Of a stretch of DNA of 64,000 bases, positions 45,482-56,658 are shown in pieces. Source of the stretch: Helicoverpa zea. Its lineage: Eukaryota; Arthropoda; Insecta; Lepidoptera; Noctuidae. A program made the position numbers and the translations under genes. Numbering within the stretch: position 1 is the stretch's first letter; each line of letters starts with the position of its first letter. The notes beneath the pieces are model-generated. The model searched no databases. It worked only from the letters and a program-made list of their open reading frames with translations, and was not told where the DNA came from. The stretch spans positions 5,952,001 to 6,016,000 of the forward strand of contig NC_061472.1 of NCBI RefSeq assembly GCF_022581195.2. Reading direction: 5' to 3'.

Positions 45482-48400
45482 CCACGGCTGCTTCCGCATC
45501 TTTTTATTCGTGGTCGACACAACAACAGTAATAAACGTAAAACACCTTTACTGACTTTTGGTGCATGGAATGTTCGCACCCTTCTCGACCGCGAGACAAA
45601 CGCCTGCCCAGAACGGAAAACAGCCATAGTTGCTCGAGAACTCCGCCGCTACAACATTGATATAGCTGCTGTAAGCGAAACCCACCTTGCCGATGAGGGC
45701 GAGCTAGTCGAGCATGGCGGTGGCTACACTTTCTACTGGAAGGGCACTGCTGCAACAGAACCAAGAAGGTCGGGAGTTGGTTTTGTGATCAAGAATAATC
45801 TTGTGAAGACACTTCAAGAATGTCCAATCCACATCTCGGACCGTATAACCACATTGCGCCTTCACTTAGACGGTGACAATTTCCTTAATGTTATCAGTGT
45901 CTATGCACCGACGCTAGGTAGTTCTGACGACATCAAGGATAAATTTTATGAAGAACTTACACAATGTCTCCATAAAATACCGAACAGAGAAAAGATTCTC
46001 TTGTTAGGAGACTTCAATGCTAGAGTTGGTCAAGATTATGAAGCGTGGCCTAAAGTTTTGGGTAGACATGGGGTAGGCAACATCAACTCTAATGGCCAGT
46101 TGCTGCTTAGTTTATGTGCTCAATTCCAACTTGCAATCACAAACACCATGTTTCGCCTTGCTGCTAAGCACAAAACTACGTGGATGCACCCACGTTCTAA
46201 GCACTGGCACCTCATTGACTATGCCATCACGAGGCAGCGAGACATCTCTCAGGTCCTAGTCACTCGTGTTATGCGCGGTGCTCATTGCTGGACGGACCAT
46301 AGACTAATTGTCACCAAACTGCGTCTTTGCCTTCGGCGACCATTCAGGGCTAGCAGGAAAAAGCCTCAGAACATAAACATTGAGAAACTCAAACATCCGG
46401 GACCCCGAAGCAAATACGCTGAAACGCTGGCATGTGATATACACTCTCATCAAAATACCGGTGATATTGATGCAGACTGGAACGCTTTATCGTCGTCCAT
46501 TCTTGACGTAGCCATTAACACCATAGGGCTAAAAAATAAACGCAAGCAAGACTGGTTTGATGAGAACGACGAAGTTCTTTCTGAAGCTATTGCTAAACAC
46601 CGAGACCTTCTCAGGCGCAGTAATAACAGCGCACTTATAAGAGAGAGTGACCGTGAGTTGCGTAAACTCACGAGACACACTAAAGATAAATGGTGGCAAG
46701 ACAAGGCTCAATACATCCAGTCGCTTGCTGATAGTAATCAGCTCGGTGATTTCTATAGCGAAATTCGCAATCTCCTGGGTACCACCAACTTCATAAAGGT
46801 ACCACTGAAGTCGCTGGATGGTAAAAGTCTGCTGAAAAGCAAAAATGAAGTGTTAGATCGTTGGGCAGAACACTTCAATAATCTACTTAATGTAGATCGA
46901 ACAGCCGATCTACACTACATAGACAGTTTGCCTCAACTTCAAATAGCAGAAGAATTGGATGATGCCTTGTCTAAACATGAGGTGCTTTGTGCCATCAAAC
47001 AACAGCAAAATCAGCGTGCGGTTGGCCTAGACCTTATACCAGGTGAGCTTCTGAAGTACGGCGGCGAGGAACTGCATTCGCGCGTCTGGGAAATGTTTGT
47101 GCTTATGTGGGAGAAAGAACAAGTTCCTGAAACTTTTAAGTTATCACGCGTCAGGGCTCTCTATAAGAACAAAGGCGACCGGTCGGAATGTGGTTCTTAC
47201 CGCGGTATTTCACTGCTCTCTGTCTCTGGAAAAGTCTTCGCCAGAGTACTTCTAAACCGCCTCAGGAACCTCTCTGAAAAGATTCTGCCGGAAACCCAAT
47301 TTGGTTTCAGACCAGACAGAGGAACTTGTGAGGCAATATTCGCAGTCCGTCAACTCCAGGAAAAAAGTAGAGAGCAGGGACAGCACTTGTATCTCTGCTT
47401 TATTGATCTGGAAAAAGCCTTTGACTGCGTCCCTCGCGAGGCCCTCTGGAAGGTACTGAGAAAGTTGGGGTGTATAGAGAAGTTCATAAGACTCCTGCGA
47501 CTCCTGCACGATGACATGCAATGTTGTGTAGCGGTTGAAGATGACCAATCGAGCTTCTTCTCCGTCACCTGTGGAGTGAAGCAAGGTTGTGTCCTGGCTC
47601 CCACATTGTTTGCATTATATTTCGCAGTTGTAGTCCGGGAAGTATTGAATTCTTCTCCTGAAGGAGTTCGTATTCGTTATCGGACTGACGGCAAACTTTT
47701 CAACCTGAATAGACTCAAGGCGACCACAAAGGTGTCCTATGCACATATACAGGACATTATGTATGCAGATGACCTCTGTTTCGTGGCTGAATCCCCTGAA
47801 GTCCTGCAACAGCTAGTCACGAACCTTCACAAGCAGTGCTGTACATTTGGTCTAAAAATCAGCATCAAAAAGACAGAAGTAATGTCTTCAGACAATCACG
47901 GACGTCAAGAACTGACCATTATGCTTGGTGAAGATGTTCTGAAGCAGGTCGATAAATTTCGATATTTGGGGAGCACTATAACAGCAAAGTGCGACCTTGA
48001 CGCCGAAATCAATAGCAGAATTGGTGCTGCAGCCGCTGCTTTCGGCAAATTCGACAAGAAGGTCTTCAGCTCCCATGACCTAAAGATATCCACAAAGGTT
48101 TCTGTGTATATGGCAGTTGTGTTGCCTTGTATACTCTACTCAGCGGAAACATGGACACCGTACCGACGCCACATCAAGCAACTAGACCGCTTCCACCTCA
48201 AATGTCTGCGCAAAATATTAAATATCCGTTGGTTTGATCGTGTGCGTAACACAGAAGTGTTGAGGAAAGCCAATGTAGGTGGCATTGAAGCATACCTCAT
48301 GAGGAGACAGCTTCGTTGGTGCGGGCATGTACTGCGCATGCCGGATACTAGAGTGGCCAAGCGCATCCTCTACTCCGAGTTGCAGGAGGGCAAGCGGAAA

Positions 48401-48715
48401 CGTGGCGGACAGCTGCTGCGATACAAGGATGTGCTGAAGCGTCACATGAAAAGCTGTTCCATTGACCCGTCTCAGTGGGAGAATCTGGCATCCAACCGCA
48501 GAGACTGGAGAAGCCGCGTTAAAGCCAAAGTCTTTGACTTTGAAGCACGCCGACTTTCTGAGTTGGATGCCAAACGAGATGAGTTGAAAGCTCGACCACC
48601 TGTAGCTATCAACTACAACTTTGTGGCTGGTACCCTGACATGTCCGCAGTGTGCGCGGACTTTCACGCACAAAATTGGATACTCCAGCCACATGAGAGCA
48701 CACGCACGCCATTAG
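45482..48715 (+). CDS. LINE polyprotein: APE endonuclease, reverse transcriptase, C-terminal C2H2 finger
   Basis: The frame is open from 45482 to the stop at 48713-48715 (1077 codons). Endonuclease: WNVRTL at 29-34, SETHL with the catalytic glutamate at 66, GDFNARVG with D177, and WTDHRLI with H273. Reverse transcriptase: FIDLEKAF with D642 (motif A), GVKQGCVLAPTLF (motif B), and YADD with D763/D764 (motif C). It ends in CPQCARTFTHKIGYSSHMRAH, a perfect C-X2-C-X12-H-X3-H finger (C1054, C1057, H1070, H1074). All catalytic residues I can check are present and there is no internal stop. There is no ATG before the endonuclease in this frame. An ATG at 45448 opens another frame (MLTPNTLWIAV...) that stops after 27 codons, so either one base has been lost or gained between about 45448 and 45540, or initiation is unusual. 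Confidence 0.93.
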   Translation, partial: PRLLPHLFIRGRHNNSNKRKTPLLTFGAWNVRTLLDRETNACPERKTAIVARELRRYNIDIAAVSETHLADEGELVEHGGGYTFYWKGTAATEPRRSGVGFVIKNNLVKTLQECPIHISDRITTLRLHLDGDNFLNVISVYAPTLGSSDDIKDKFYEELTQCLHKIPNREKILLLGDFNARVGQDYEAWPKVLGRHGVGNINSNGQLLLSLCAQFQLAITNTMFRLAAKHKTTWMHPRSKHWHLIDYAITRQRDISQVLVTRVMRGAHCWTDHRLIVTKLRLCLRRPFRASRKKPQNINIEKLKHPGPRSKYAETLACDIHSHQNTGDIDADWNALSSSILDVAINTIGLKNKRKQDWFDENDEVLSEAIAKHRDLLRRSNNSALIRESDRELRKLTRHTKDKWWQDKAQYIQSLADSNQLGDFYSEIRNLLGTTNFIKVPLKSLDGKSLLKSKNEVLDRWAEHFNNLLNVDRTADLHYIDSLPQLQIAEELDDALSKHEVLCAIKQQQNQRAVGLDLIPGELLKYGGEELHSRVWEMFVLMWEKEQVPETFKLSRVRALYKNKGDRSECGSYRGISLLSVSGKVFARVLLNRLRNLSEKILPETQFGFRPDRGTCEAIFAVRQLQEKSREQGQHLYLCFIDLEKAFDCVPREALWKVLRKLGCIEKFIRLLRLLHDDMQCCVAVEDDQSSFFSVTCGVKQGCVLAPTLFALYFAVVVREVLNSSPEGVRIRYRTDGKLFNLNRLKATTKVSYAHIQDIMYADDLCFVAESPEVLQQLVTNLHKQCCTFGLKISIKKTEVMSSDNHGRQELTIMLGEDVLKQVDKFRYLGSTITAKCDLDAEINSRIGAAAAAFGKFDKKVFSSHDLKISTKVSVYMAVVLPCILYSAETWTPYRRHIKQLDRFHLKCLRKILNIRWFDRVRNTEVLRKANVGGIEAYLMRRQLRWCGHVLRMPDTRVAKRILYSELQEGKRKRGGQLLRYKDVLKRHMKSCSIDPSQWENLASNRRDWRSRVKAKVFDFEARRLSELDAKRDELKARPPVAINYNFVAGTLTCPQCARTFTHKIGYSSHMRAHARH

Positions 48716-48767
48716 GGTCGAAGTGGTCGCCGTTGCCGAAATCGGCGTGGAAGATTATTATTATTAT

Positions 48768-48779
48768 TAAATAGGTGTA
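48768..48779. repeat. Right 12-bp target-site duplication of the LINE
   Basis: TAAATAGGTGTA, identical to 44634-44645, directly after the (ATT)n tail. Confidence 0.8.
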
Positions 48780-51700
48780 TGTTTCGCGTATAATGACATA
48801 TACATAACTATGACAACATGAGTGCCTTATGTAATATGAATAGGGGCTGAATGTTAATTGATTTACCCCAAAATAGCAGCCAAACCAGTTCGACAACCAC
48901 TCGAATAGCGCTTATTGTGCGTTGAACGATAAGGCCTCAATTACACCGAACTGTAATTTCTAATTTTAAGAAGATTTGTAGGGATCTTTACTAACGCGGA
49001 AGATTTCCTTAGTTCAGTATTTAAGACGATTAGGCCAAGCATTGGAAAGAATGCATCACGTAGTATTACATAAAGCTAATCGAAGTAGGACTACAAATGT
49101 AATGAAAAGGTGCCAAAAAAAATCAGAAAATCTGAAATAAATAATAGAAGAAAAATAGAATCACATTAAAAAGGCGTTCTGTTTTTGATATACATATCTG
49201 CTAAATTCATATTTGTTTTGTTAATAAAATAATTAAAATTAGAAATAAATATGAACATACTTGAAATTAATGATTGATAATTTTATTTTCTGACCACATC
49301 TAATCCTTTCCACAGCCAACAAGTCAAAAAACACACAACTAACAACTTACATTAAGGCCCATAGACACGGTTCGGTGTGACTGCAGCCCAGTTTTCCTGT
49401 AGCGAACACTTCCTTAACGAGAGATATCCGGACCGTCTTCCCTGCACTTAACGATGTGCGATCTACACAGTTTTCCTCCACTAAACGCCACTATTATACT
49501 TACTTGTGTTATTTTTACAAGCTATACTTTGCACTATTTTATAGTTAAAGAAAATTTTCGAAGAATTACGTATTAGAGATTTGAAACCTTATGGCTTATA
49601 ATGCCTTGTGGTTTCTGAAAATAGAAATCAAACAGATAACTTTTCCTAGAAAATCTGCAAAAAACAGGTTTGTTGAAACTGAAAGCCTATTAACTGTTTT
49701 CTATACTGATAATTATTAATAGGCTTTTACTATAAATAGGCTCAGAAGAATGGGTACATCATTTATATTGTTCTTTTAATTAATCATCGGCACTTATGCA
49801 AATCATTTAACAAAGCAAGCTCATCAGTTACTTAGGTACAGAATATCTAATTTATATCAATCCTAATAACCCGGGCAATCCAATAATTGATAATACTCGA
49901 TTGCTCGTAACGACTGCTAAAGATGGCCCAAATATTTTACGTACCTTATTAATTAGGGAGGAAATAGCCACGACAAGATAGTCACCCATACACGACTCGA
50001 CAAACGATGTGCTTAACGGTATGATCAACAGATGCACTTGTTACTTAGCCACGAACCCCTGTAACACGAACAACATACACGAAAATCATTGAGGGCTCAA
50101 TAATTACTCCATCGAATTATCGAGCAAGGTTTCAACAGCGGCAGGAGCCTCAAAATTCAATTTTGTACATTCTACCTCCGTGTTTGGAAGTGCTTAAATT
50201 ACGAAGCCTTTGGTTCAGACTGTATTTTGTCTAATTCCTGGTATTTAATCACGTAGGGCCCGGTTAAGCCGAGACTTTGTCTCGCATGGGTTAAGCTTGC
50301 CGTATGTTAAGTTGCTTAAGTGCAGTTATTTAAATTTTAACCAATGGGTACCTATATAAACAAAATAAAGCTTTCTAAACGAAATCCCAATTAATTTGAC
50401 AAACTTAAATTTATACAAGAACCTGCTACGATGTTAATAGACTGGCTTTGTTTCTCTCATCTATATTTAGATACAAACTGCTCATGTGTAGGTATTCTAT
50501 TTACGTTATTTTAATCGCCTTACATTCTAAAACATAACGAATATAAATACGAATCAAGAATTCTGTATTTATCATAGTAATTTCACAAGCTTACAAAGGC
50601 GAGCAGTCGAATAGTTGGCGAAATAACCTTATTGTTCTAACCGTTTTGTGTCAATATTAACCCGCACAAATCCACAATAGCAGTACAGGGTTAAATGTTT
50701 AATGTCATGTTGTATTCTACTTGAATTAATGTTTTAATAAGACCTGATGCTTAAGAGCATAAGGAGTCGGTTTTCAAACGGTTATGTATCGCAAACTTGC
50801 TTCTGCCCGCAGCGTTATTTGTGTTGTTTAAAATAAGACCTTAACCGTTAAGGTAAATGGAACCCCAATACACATTTTACATAAATATACTCAGCCTTAT
50901 TTAAATCGTGTTTTAGCAATTAATTATGATTAGCATCTACTTGAAACCGGACGATTTGCTTTGGGGATGCTTGATAGATGCACCGTGTCTCATAAAAAAA
51001 TTGATTGTATCATGGAAGAATAAGATTTTGGATTATTAAATCAGATACTAGGAATCTAGATTATGAGTCGAATAACTAATCATTTAACTGCGAACATTTA
51101 AATTGATTGGTTAAGCCTAAGCTGTTTAACTTATAGTTTGAAATCGTTTTCGACAGAATTCAAAAATTACTTTAGTTATTATGATATACGCACAGATTGC
51201 TTAGTTTTAGTATATAGTAGTTAGTATATCGGTTTGATGGATGAAAAATAATAATAATCTGGTATATGTTAAGCAGATTTAAAGCAAAACTGAAGAATTG
51301 TGAAGTTAAAAATTATTCCTGCAAAACTAGCGTGATGATTGAAACGTATAGATATTAGGTACAAAAGCAAACGCAAACACGTTCCTACATTAGTTCCAAG
51401 GGTCTTACAGAACATAATATGTACTAAGTTTATTGTGTAAGTTACCTTTTATTACACAACAGAGGGCGCCACGAGCGACCCGGTAATAAGCCCAACTGAA
51501 TATATACGTCTTGAAGTTACTCCTCGTCTTATATGACCTTGAAACCCAGAAGTTTGTGGATGAAGTACCATTAATGTGAGTTTTGGTATTAGTTAGGCTT
51601 TTGTTTTTAAAATTCACTTGTCTTACTTATTTTTACATAGAAAAGAGTTACAAAAATGCACATCCTTTCTTATTTTGACATGAACGTGTAATGTTACACA

Positions 51701-52975
51701 GTAGCAGTCGTAGTTAAATTCCACATTCGAGGTCGTCACGCAGATCTAAGAAAACTCTGCTACTTGAGTTAGTGATCTAATAAAACCTGCAGCTCGCTAG
51801 ATAAGAAGTCAAATATTTTCGTCTTCTATAATTTGAAAGCTAACACACAAACTACTTCCAAACCAAATACTTTCCATCTCAATATCAATTCCCACAGACA
51901 CACACGGGCCCTACATATCATAGCACTGTTGTCCTCATATGTCAGGCCTGCGCACACCCGTGATACATCACGGTGCTATCAGAGATAAATCTCGCATAGT
52001 TTGTATGACCCATTGTGCTGTTCATCTAGCTAGGACTAAATAATGTATCTAGTCTAGTCTATGGATAAGTTATTAGAAATAATTTGTGGTTAATATCTTT
52101 TACGCGATGGGGGAAACTACTTTTTTATCGATAAGGGTGCTTAAAATGACGTCCTTCATGTATTTTATTTGTTTTATTTATTTTTTGTTAATGAACATAG
52201 CCAAAACTTCGACTATAAGCCATTGTTTCAATGTGAAATGAATAATAATTAAAGAACTCAAAATTATAGGACATTAGAAACGTCTGATGGAAATATTGTT
52301 TAAAAGCAGTTACTAAAATATTGTTTTTGGGATTTTATTAGGATTTAATTGATAAGTGGTTTAAATTTCTTACGCAATTTAGTTAAGCTTTATACGAATC
52401 ATATTCTTAACACAAGTTTAAGGCACCAAGTTCTTAGCGCTTTTTCTTTTAGCAATAAACCCTTGTCCTATTTACTAGTAAACCTCAAAGTTTTTATAAG
52501 GAACAATTTCACGTTTTATGATTACAATTTAAAGCTTAACTGTGCATGATGCATGTAGCTTTTTATTTTTATAGGCTTTTAGCGGTTCTGTGGTCATCAA
52601 ATGTAGTACCTACTGAACGTTTATAACATGAGTGAACTGTTTTATGAACAATATTACCAGTGTTATTGGTTTGCAGTATTCCGGTTTTCAGTGCTATAGA
52701 TTTATATGGCTTGTTTCGTGGAGTTTTGCAAAAAAACTCAGTAGAGACTGTGTGTTCATAACTTCTTACCAATTTCAACAAGAGTTCATTCACCCAAATC
52801 AAGTAACGCCTACAACTATCAATAATCCCAGTAATGCTAACAGACAAACACGTAATTCTCTTTGTATTCTTCGTAATTCTGTGACAGTTATAAACGCTAT
52901 AGTAACTCTGTTTAACTGTCACACTTTTACAGCTAAAGAACTGATTTCAACGAAAAGTATACCCAGACAGCCATA
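48780..52975. other. Unassigned non-coding stretch
   Basis: No gene recognised. The overlapping plus and minus frames at 52569-52976 (about 115 codons each) show no family resemblance. No defined repeats were seen. Confidence 0.5.
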
Positions 52976-52984
52976 GGCATATAA

Positions 52985-53070
52985 AGGTCATCTATAGGCT
53001 ACTTTTTATCCTGGAACTTAAAGTACATAGCTCATTCAGGATGCGGGTGAAACAGCAAGATATCCACATG
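52985..53070 (+). mobile_element. Degraded Helitron-like relic
   Basis: ATAGGCTACTTTTTATCCTG followed by GGATGCGGGTGAAACAGCAAG resembles the 3' half of the Helitron family at 8214-8399. The CTAG end is missing. Confidence 0.4.
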
Positions 53071-55699
53071 AAACCAGACTTCATGTTACACTGGATATCT
53101 GAATAGTAAAACACAAAGACCATTGTGTAGACTTCGACTTCGGCTTACTTTGAAAGCCTTTAATTAGAAGTGTAATGCGGTTTGCATGCATGGCGGGACT
53201 GCGAAGAAACTTGCCAGTTGTAGGAAAGTAACTAATGTTTGTAGACATAGGCGCCGCTTGATTCTATCCAGGAAGCGAAAAGAACTTGTCTTTATGACTT
53301 TGTGCTAGGATTTACGTTTGTTTAGTTAGGCAGGTTTAAAAAAAATAGAGTAGACAAGATTGAATGTCATCGTCGTTGGCTCTTTGTCTCGAAGAGGTAG
53401 TTAAAAATGTTAGTGGAGAGCTATAATTCCTGTCATGATTACATAACATACCTGATTTATTTGCCTAATTTCAAGAAGACCTTAAACTGGGAAGAAAACT
53501 GTACGTGTCAAGTTTTCATGCCGCCTAGTTCCATTAAAATTGTATACAACAACACCATTTTCGAAACAAAGTCTTAACTAATACCCTAATTGACATCGAA
53601 ATGGCAACATTAGATACTAAGTGTGCGCAAACAGCTAAGTACTAAAATAGATAATCATCCTCGAAACATTAACATTTGTTACGTAAATAAATAAAAAATT
53701 ACATGAAACAAATCAAAGTAGAAAATGAGTTTCATAAGCCATCTGTAGAGCCTTCAACCAAAGAGAGAAGGGTTCCACAATGGAGCACAAAAAACAGGTG
53801 TCAATTAAGAACAAATTAGCGTTTCGAAACATTAGGGGACCCACGCTTTTTGTTTTATTTGGGACCTTATCTCATTGTCCCTTTCTTAAAGATTTAATTC
53901 GAGGATTTTATGATTAAGTGAATTGGATTACCATAATCACGCCAATTATTCGTGAGAGATTATCTTCGCAAATTCTCATTATGCAAAAGTGTGAATTTTT
54001 GTAAGTCTAAAATAACGTCAGACTAAAGTAGGCACACATTACTTTTGACTCGTACTAGTAATAGTAAACCAAGGATAATCTGTTCAATCTGGAAATTAAT
54101 CTATGGAAAGCGCTTAAGCACTATAGTTGTAACTAGATCTAGATCTATCAACAAAAAAGGTTTTTTAACTAGTAAAGACAAATAAATAAAAAAAAAACAT
54201 AATTTTCTCAGCAATATTTTAAAATATAAAATTCATTCGTTCCATCCATTCAATTCAAGCTTCGCGGCTCATTACTCGCCAAACTTTGAACTTCGAATAG
54301 AAATAACATTTACAAAGTTCGCTTTGTCGAAACCGTCCTTTGTAAGTGTGGTTACCGTACAGGATACAGGACACTGATTACGACAACACTGTTGTTTCAC
54401 GCTGTTTCAGGCTTTGTAATTATAGGACAATTAGCACCGCTCGTCTTCTAATAAGGCGGAAGGGAAACAGACTCGAATATCGAAAAAAAACGGCCTTTGT
54501 TCGATTGAGAAGCGATTATTAGAAAGGTTCTTAGTGTAAAAATGTTGTGAGGTTAGGATTTGGAGTGCTTTGTTTTTATTTAAATAATTATTTTGTAGTT
54601 AGTTGCTGAAAGATATACTTACCTAATAGTTAGTGTTCTTGATTAGTTAATGGGCTGTTTTTTGAGTTTTCTCTGGGTCACGTTGATTGTAAGGGTTTCG
54701 AACTATTAGAACAAATGGTATTTTTATTTTTAATATTGAACAATATTATGCAAACCTTACTTCAACCTATATTTGGTTATCGATAATTTTGTACGATTTA
54801 TTATTTTGTTACATTCAAAGTGAGAACAATTTTACTTTCAGACATCAAACGATTATATTTGTGTTCTGCCGTAAATTGGGTATATCGGAATGACAGTTTA
54901 ATTTAATTTAGAATTTTATAGTGAGACGTGATAAGGTCAAGGTATATGAATAAATGGAATTTTCCTTCACAAATGTCAAAGGAATAATATTCCTACTTTA
55001 CAAGCCCTATTGAGATTGAAATTAGTTTGTAGATATAGTAAGCTTCAGAAATATAATTTGATAGAGCAGAAATTATAACTTATAGCCGTAATTACGGATG
55101 TAAGAAATTCTATTCGACGTCTTTGTAATTATACACGTGTCTCTAGTTTAAAATTGATTAATTAGAGTAAGAAAATGCTTGAACTATTTATTAATTTATT
55201 GAATTATTTTGTTAGAATGTATACCCAACTTACACTGTTGCAAATAAAATATATGTTTCTGTGATATCAATGTTTCGTTTTGTGACACTTTATGCCTTAT
55301 TTTCTATGAATTCAAAATGGTTTTTACTGTCAAATATTAAGTTTAAAGTATCTATTGAAATAAAGTTTTTTTTTATTATTTAAGTCTTTAGAACACTTTT
55401 GCCCTTACAACGATAACTCGCCCAAATTCGTACTCCATCAGCAACAAATTGATCGATCATGGTTTATATGTCAATCGCATACTATTAATGACATACCTAC
55501 ACACTCCAAAACATGACACGAAGACCACTACATTATCATAATGGATGACGTCACGGCACAGATCTTGAGAGCTTTCGAGAACATATCTGTGGTAGCTGGG
55601 AGTTGGCTCGAATGTGGATGTGTTATTGAGAAATTATTGGTGTCGGAATTAAAGCAATTGTGATACTTAAGTGGAAGAAGCATGTATTATGTTATAATT
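53071..55699. other. Unassigned AT-rich non-coding DNA
   Basis: No open frame of note, no repeats with defined ends. Confidence 0.5.
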
Positions 55700-55806
55700 A
55701 ACGGACTTCAAAAAAAGGAGGTTTGCAGATTTACCTGTGTGGTTTTCAACATACCTAGTATATGTCAGACTTGGGGGAAGGTTCAAGTATATTATTGAAG
55801 TCGGTT
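55700..55806. repeat. Degraded repeat with AACCGACTTCAA-type inverted ends
   Basis: The left end AACGGACTTCAAAAAAAGGA (55700 on) faces TTGAAGTCGGTT (55795-55806). This is a common insect repeat in which AACCGACTTCAA and its complement mark the two ends. One mismatch in the left end and a shrunken interior show decay. Similar phrases occur at about 42088 and 58213-58237. Its superfamily is unknown to me. Confidence 0.5.
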
Positions 55807-56472
55807 TATTTTTTTAATAAAGTTTTTTCTGGCTTGGCTAATTGTACTCTTCGACTTATATTGTTTTACGATACTATAAGTTGAAGATAAGGCCCTTTAG
55901 TGAAAGACAAGGTTGTATATTCGCTTGCTCGAAGTAATTGTAATCAAATTCAGTAAGTACCTACACTGATCGCCATTTTATAGAAAGGTGATTCATACAT
56001 ATCTTGCTACAAAATTATGAAATCCATTCTCATATCCTGTCACGTTTTCTAGCTTTTTATTACACGCGACTCACACGTACAATTATAACACAGCACAAAA
56101 CAAAGCAAGCGACAATTAATCAACACTGAACAACAGTGAACTAACAGTCAGGTGAAAATGCCGTGTAAACGAAGCAAACATGGCTGCCTGACTTATTCGT
56201 CCCTTTGTCCGGTTCCAGTCAAAGCTAATGTGGCCGGTCCGGTCCGGTACGGTTCGGACGATAATTAGGAAGACCGCTGGCAACTTCGTTACGAGTGTCA
56301 AGCGAATGTTATAGGTTTTATGCTGTGTTTGTTTCTTTTTTTTTAATTGATAATTGAGTGTATGCTTTTTGATATGCCTGTCATTGAATGGGAATGAAGA
56401 TTGCCTTTTGTTTAAAATTTTGTGAGTTTAAAATTGGAACCAAGGACCAGAAAAACTTAGCTATCTACTAAC
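55807..56472. other. Unassigned non-coding DNA
   Basis: Nothing recognised. A GGTCCGGTCCGGTACGGTTC simple stretch lies at about 56237-56256. Confidence 0.4.
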
Positions 56473-56658
56473 GGCCAGTTTCTTCATCAAAAGTTAAAGT
56501 TAAAGTAATGTCTAAAGTAAAAGTAACGGTCAAATACGTTTTTTTAAGGCTAAAGTGACAGCAAAACTAGTAGAAAAATTGAATTTGACCGTTACTTTTA
56601 CTTTAGACATTACTTTGACTTTTACTTTGGCTTTAACTTTTGATGAAGAAACTGGCTG
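56473..56658. mobile_element. MITE-like long inverted repeat (AAAGTAAAAGT-rich)
   Basis: The left arm 56473-56535 (GGCCAGTTTCTTCATCAAAA...) pairs with the right arm 56583-56658. The right arm has about 12 extra bases, an additional CAAAGTAAAAGT-type unit. The last base of the right end is changed. The spacer is about 47 bases. The interior is a run of AAAGTxAAAGT words, so slippage explains the length difference. Target duplication unresolved. The lysine/valine-rich minus frame 56530-56712 is an artefact of these words. Confidence 0.75.

Larger units (their letters stand above)
44646..48767 (+). mobile_element. Near full-length APE-type non-LTR retrotransposon (about 4.1 kb)
   Basis: Bounded by a 12-bp duplication. 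From 5' to 3': a GC-rich 5' end with a 123-bp tandem repeat (44654-44899); a 5' leader (44900-45447); one long frame (45482-48715) for endonuclease, reverse transcriptase and a C2H2 finger; then a 50-base 3' UTR (GGTCGAAGTGGTCGCCGTTG...) ending in ATTATTATTATTA. The 3' tail and target duplication show target-primed reverse transcription. Because the duplication flanks the tandem repeat, that repeat belongs to the element. The clade is uncertain: APE endonuclease with a single ORF suggests RTE/CR1/L2-like relatives, but I cannot place it without a tree. Confidence 0.9.

Noticed and set aside
44962..45627. 221-codon minus-strand gene
   Set aside because: It lies antisense to the LINE leader and endonuclease start, and shows no family resemblance; treated as a shadow.
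45785..45787. GTG at 45785 as the start of the LINE protein
   Set aside because: The same frame is open upstream to 45482 and encodes the essential N-terminal endonuclease motifs, so 45785 is internal.
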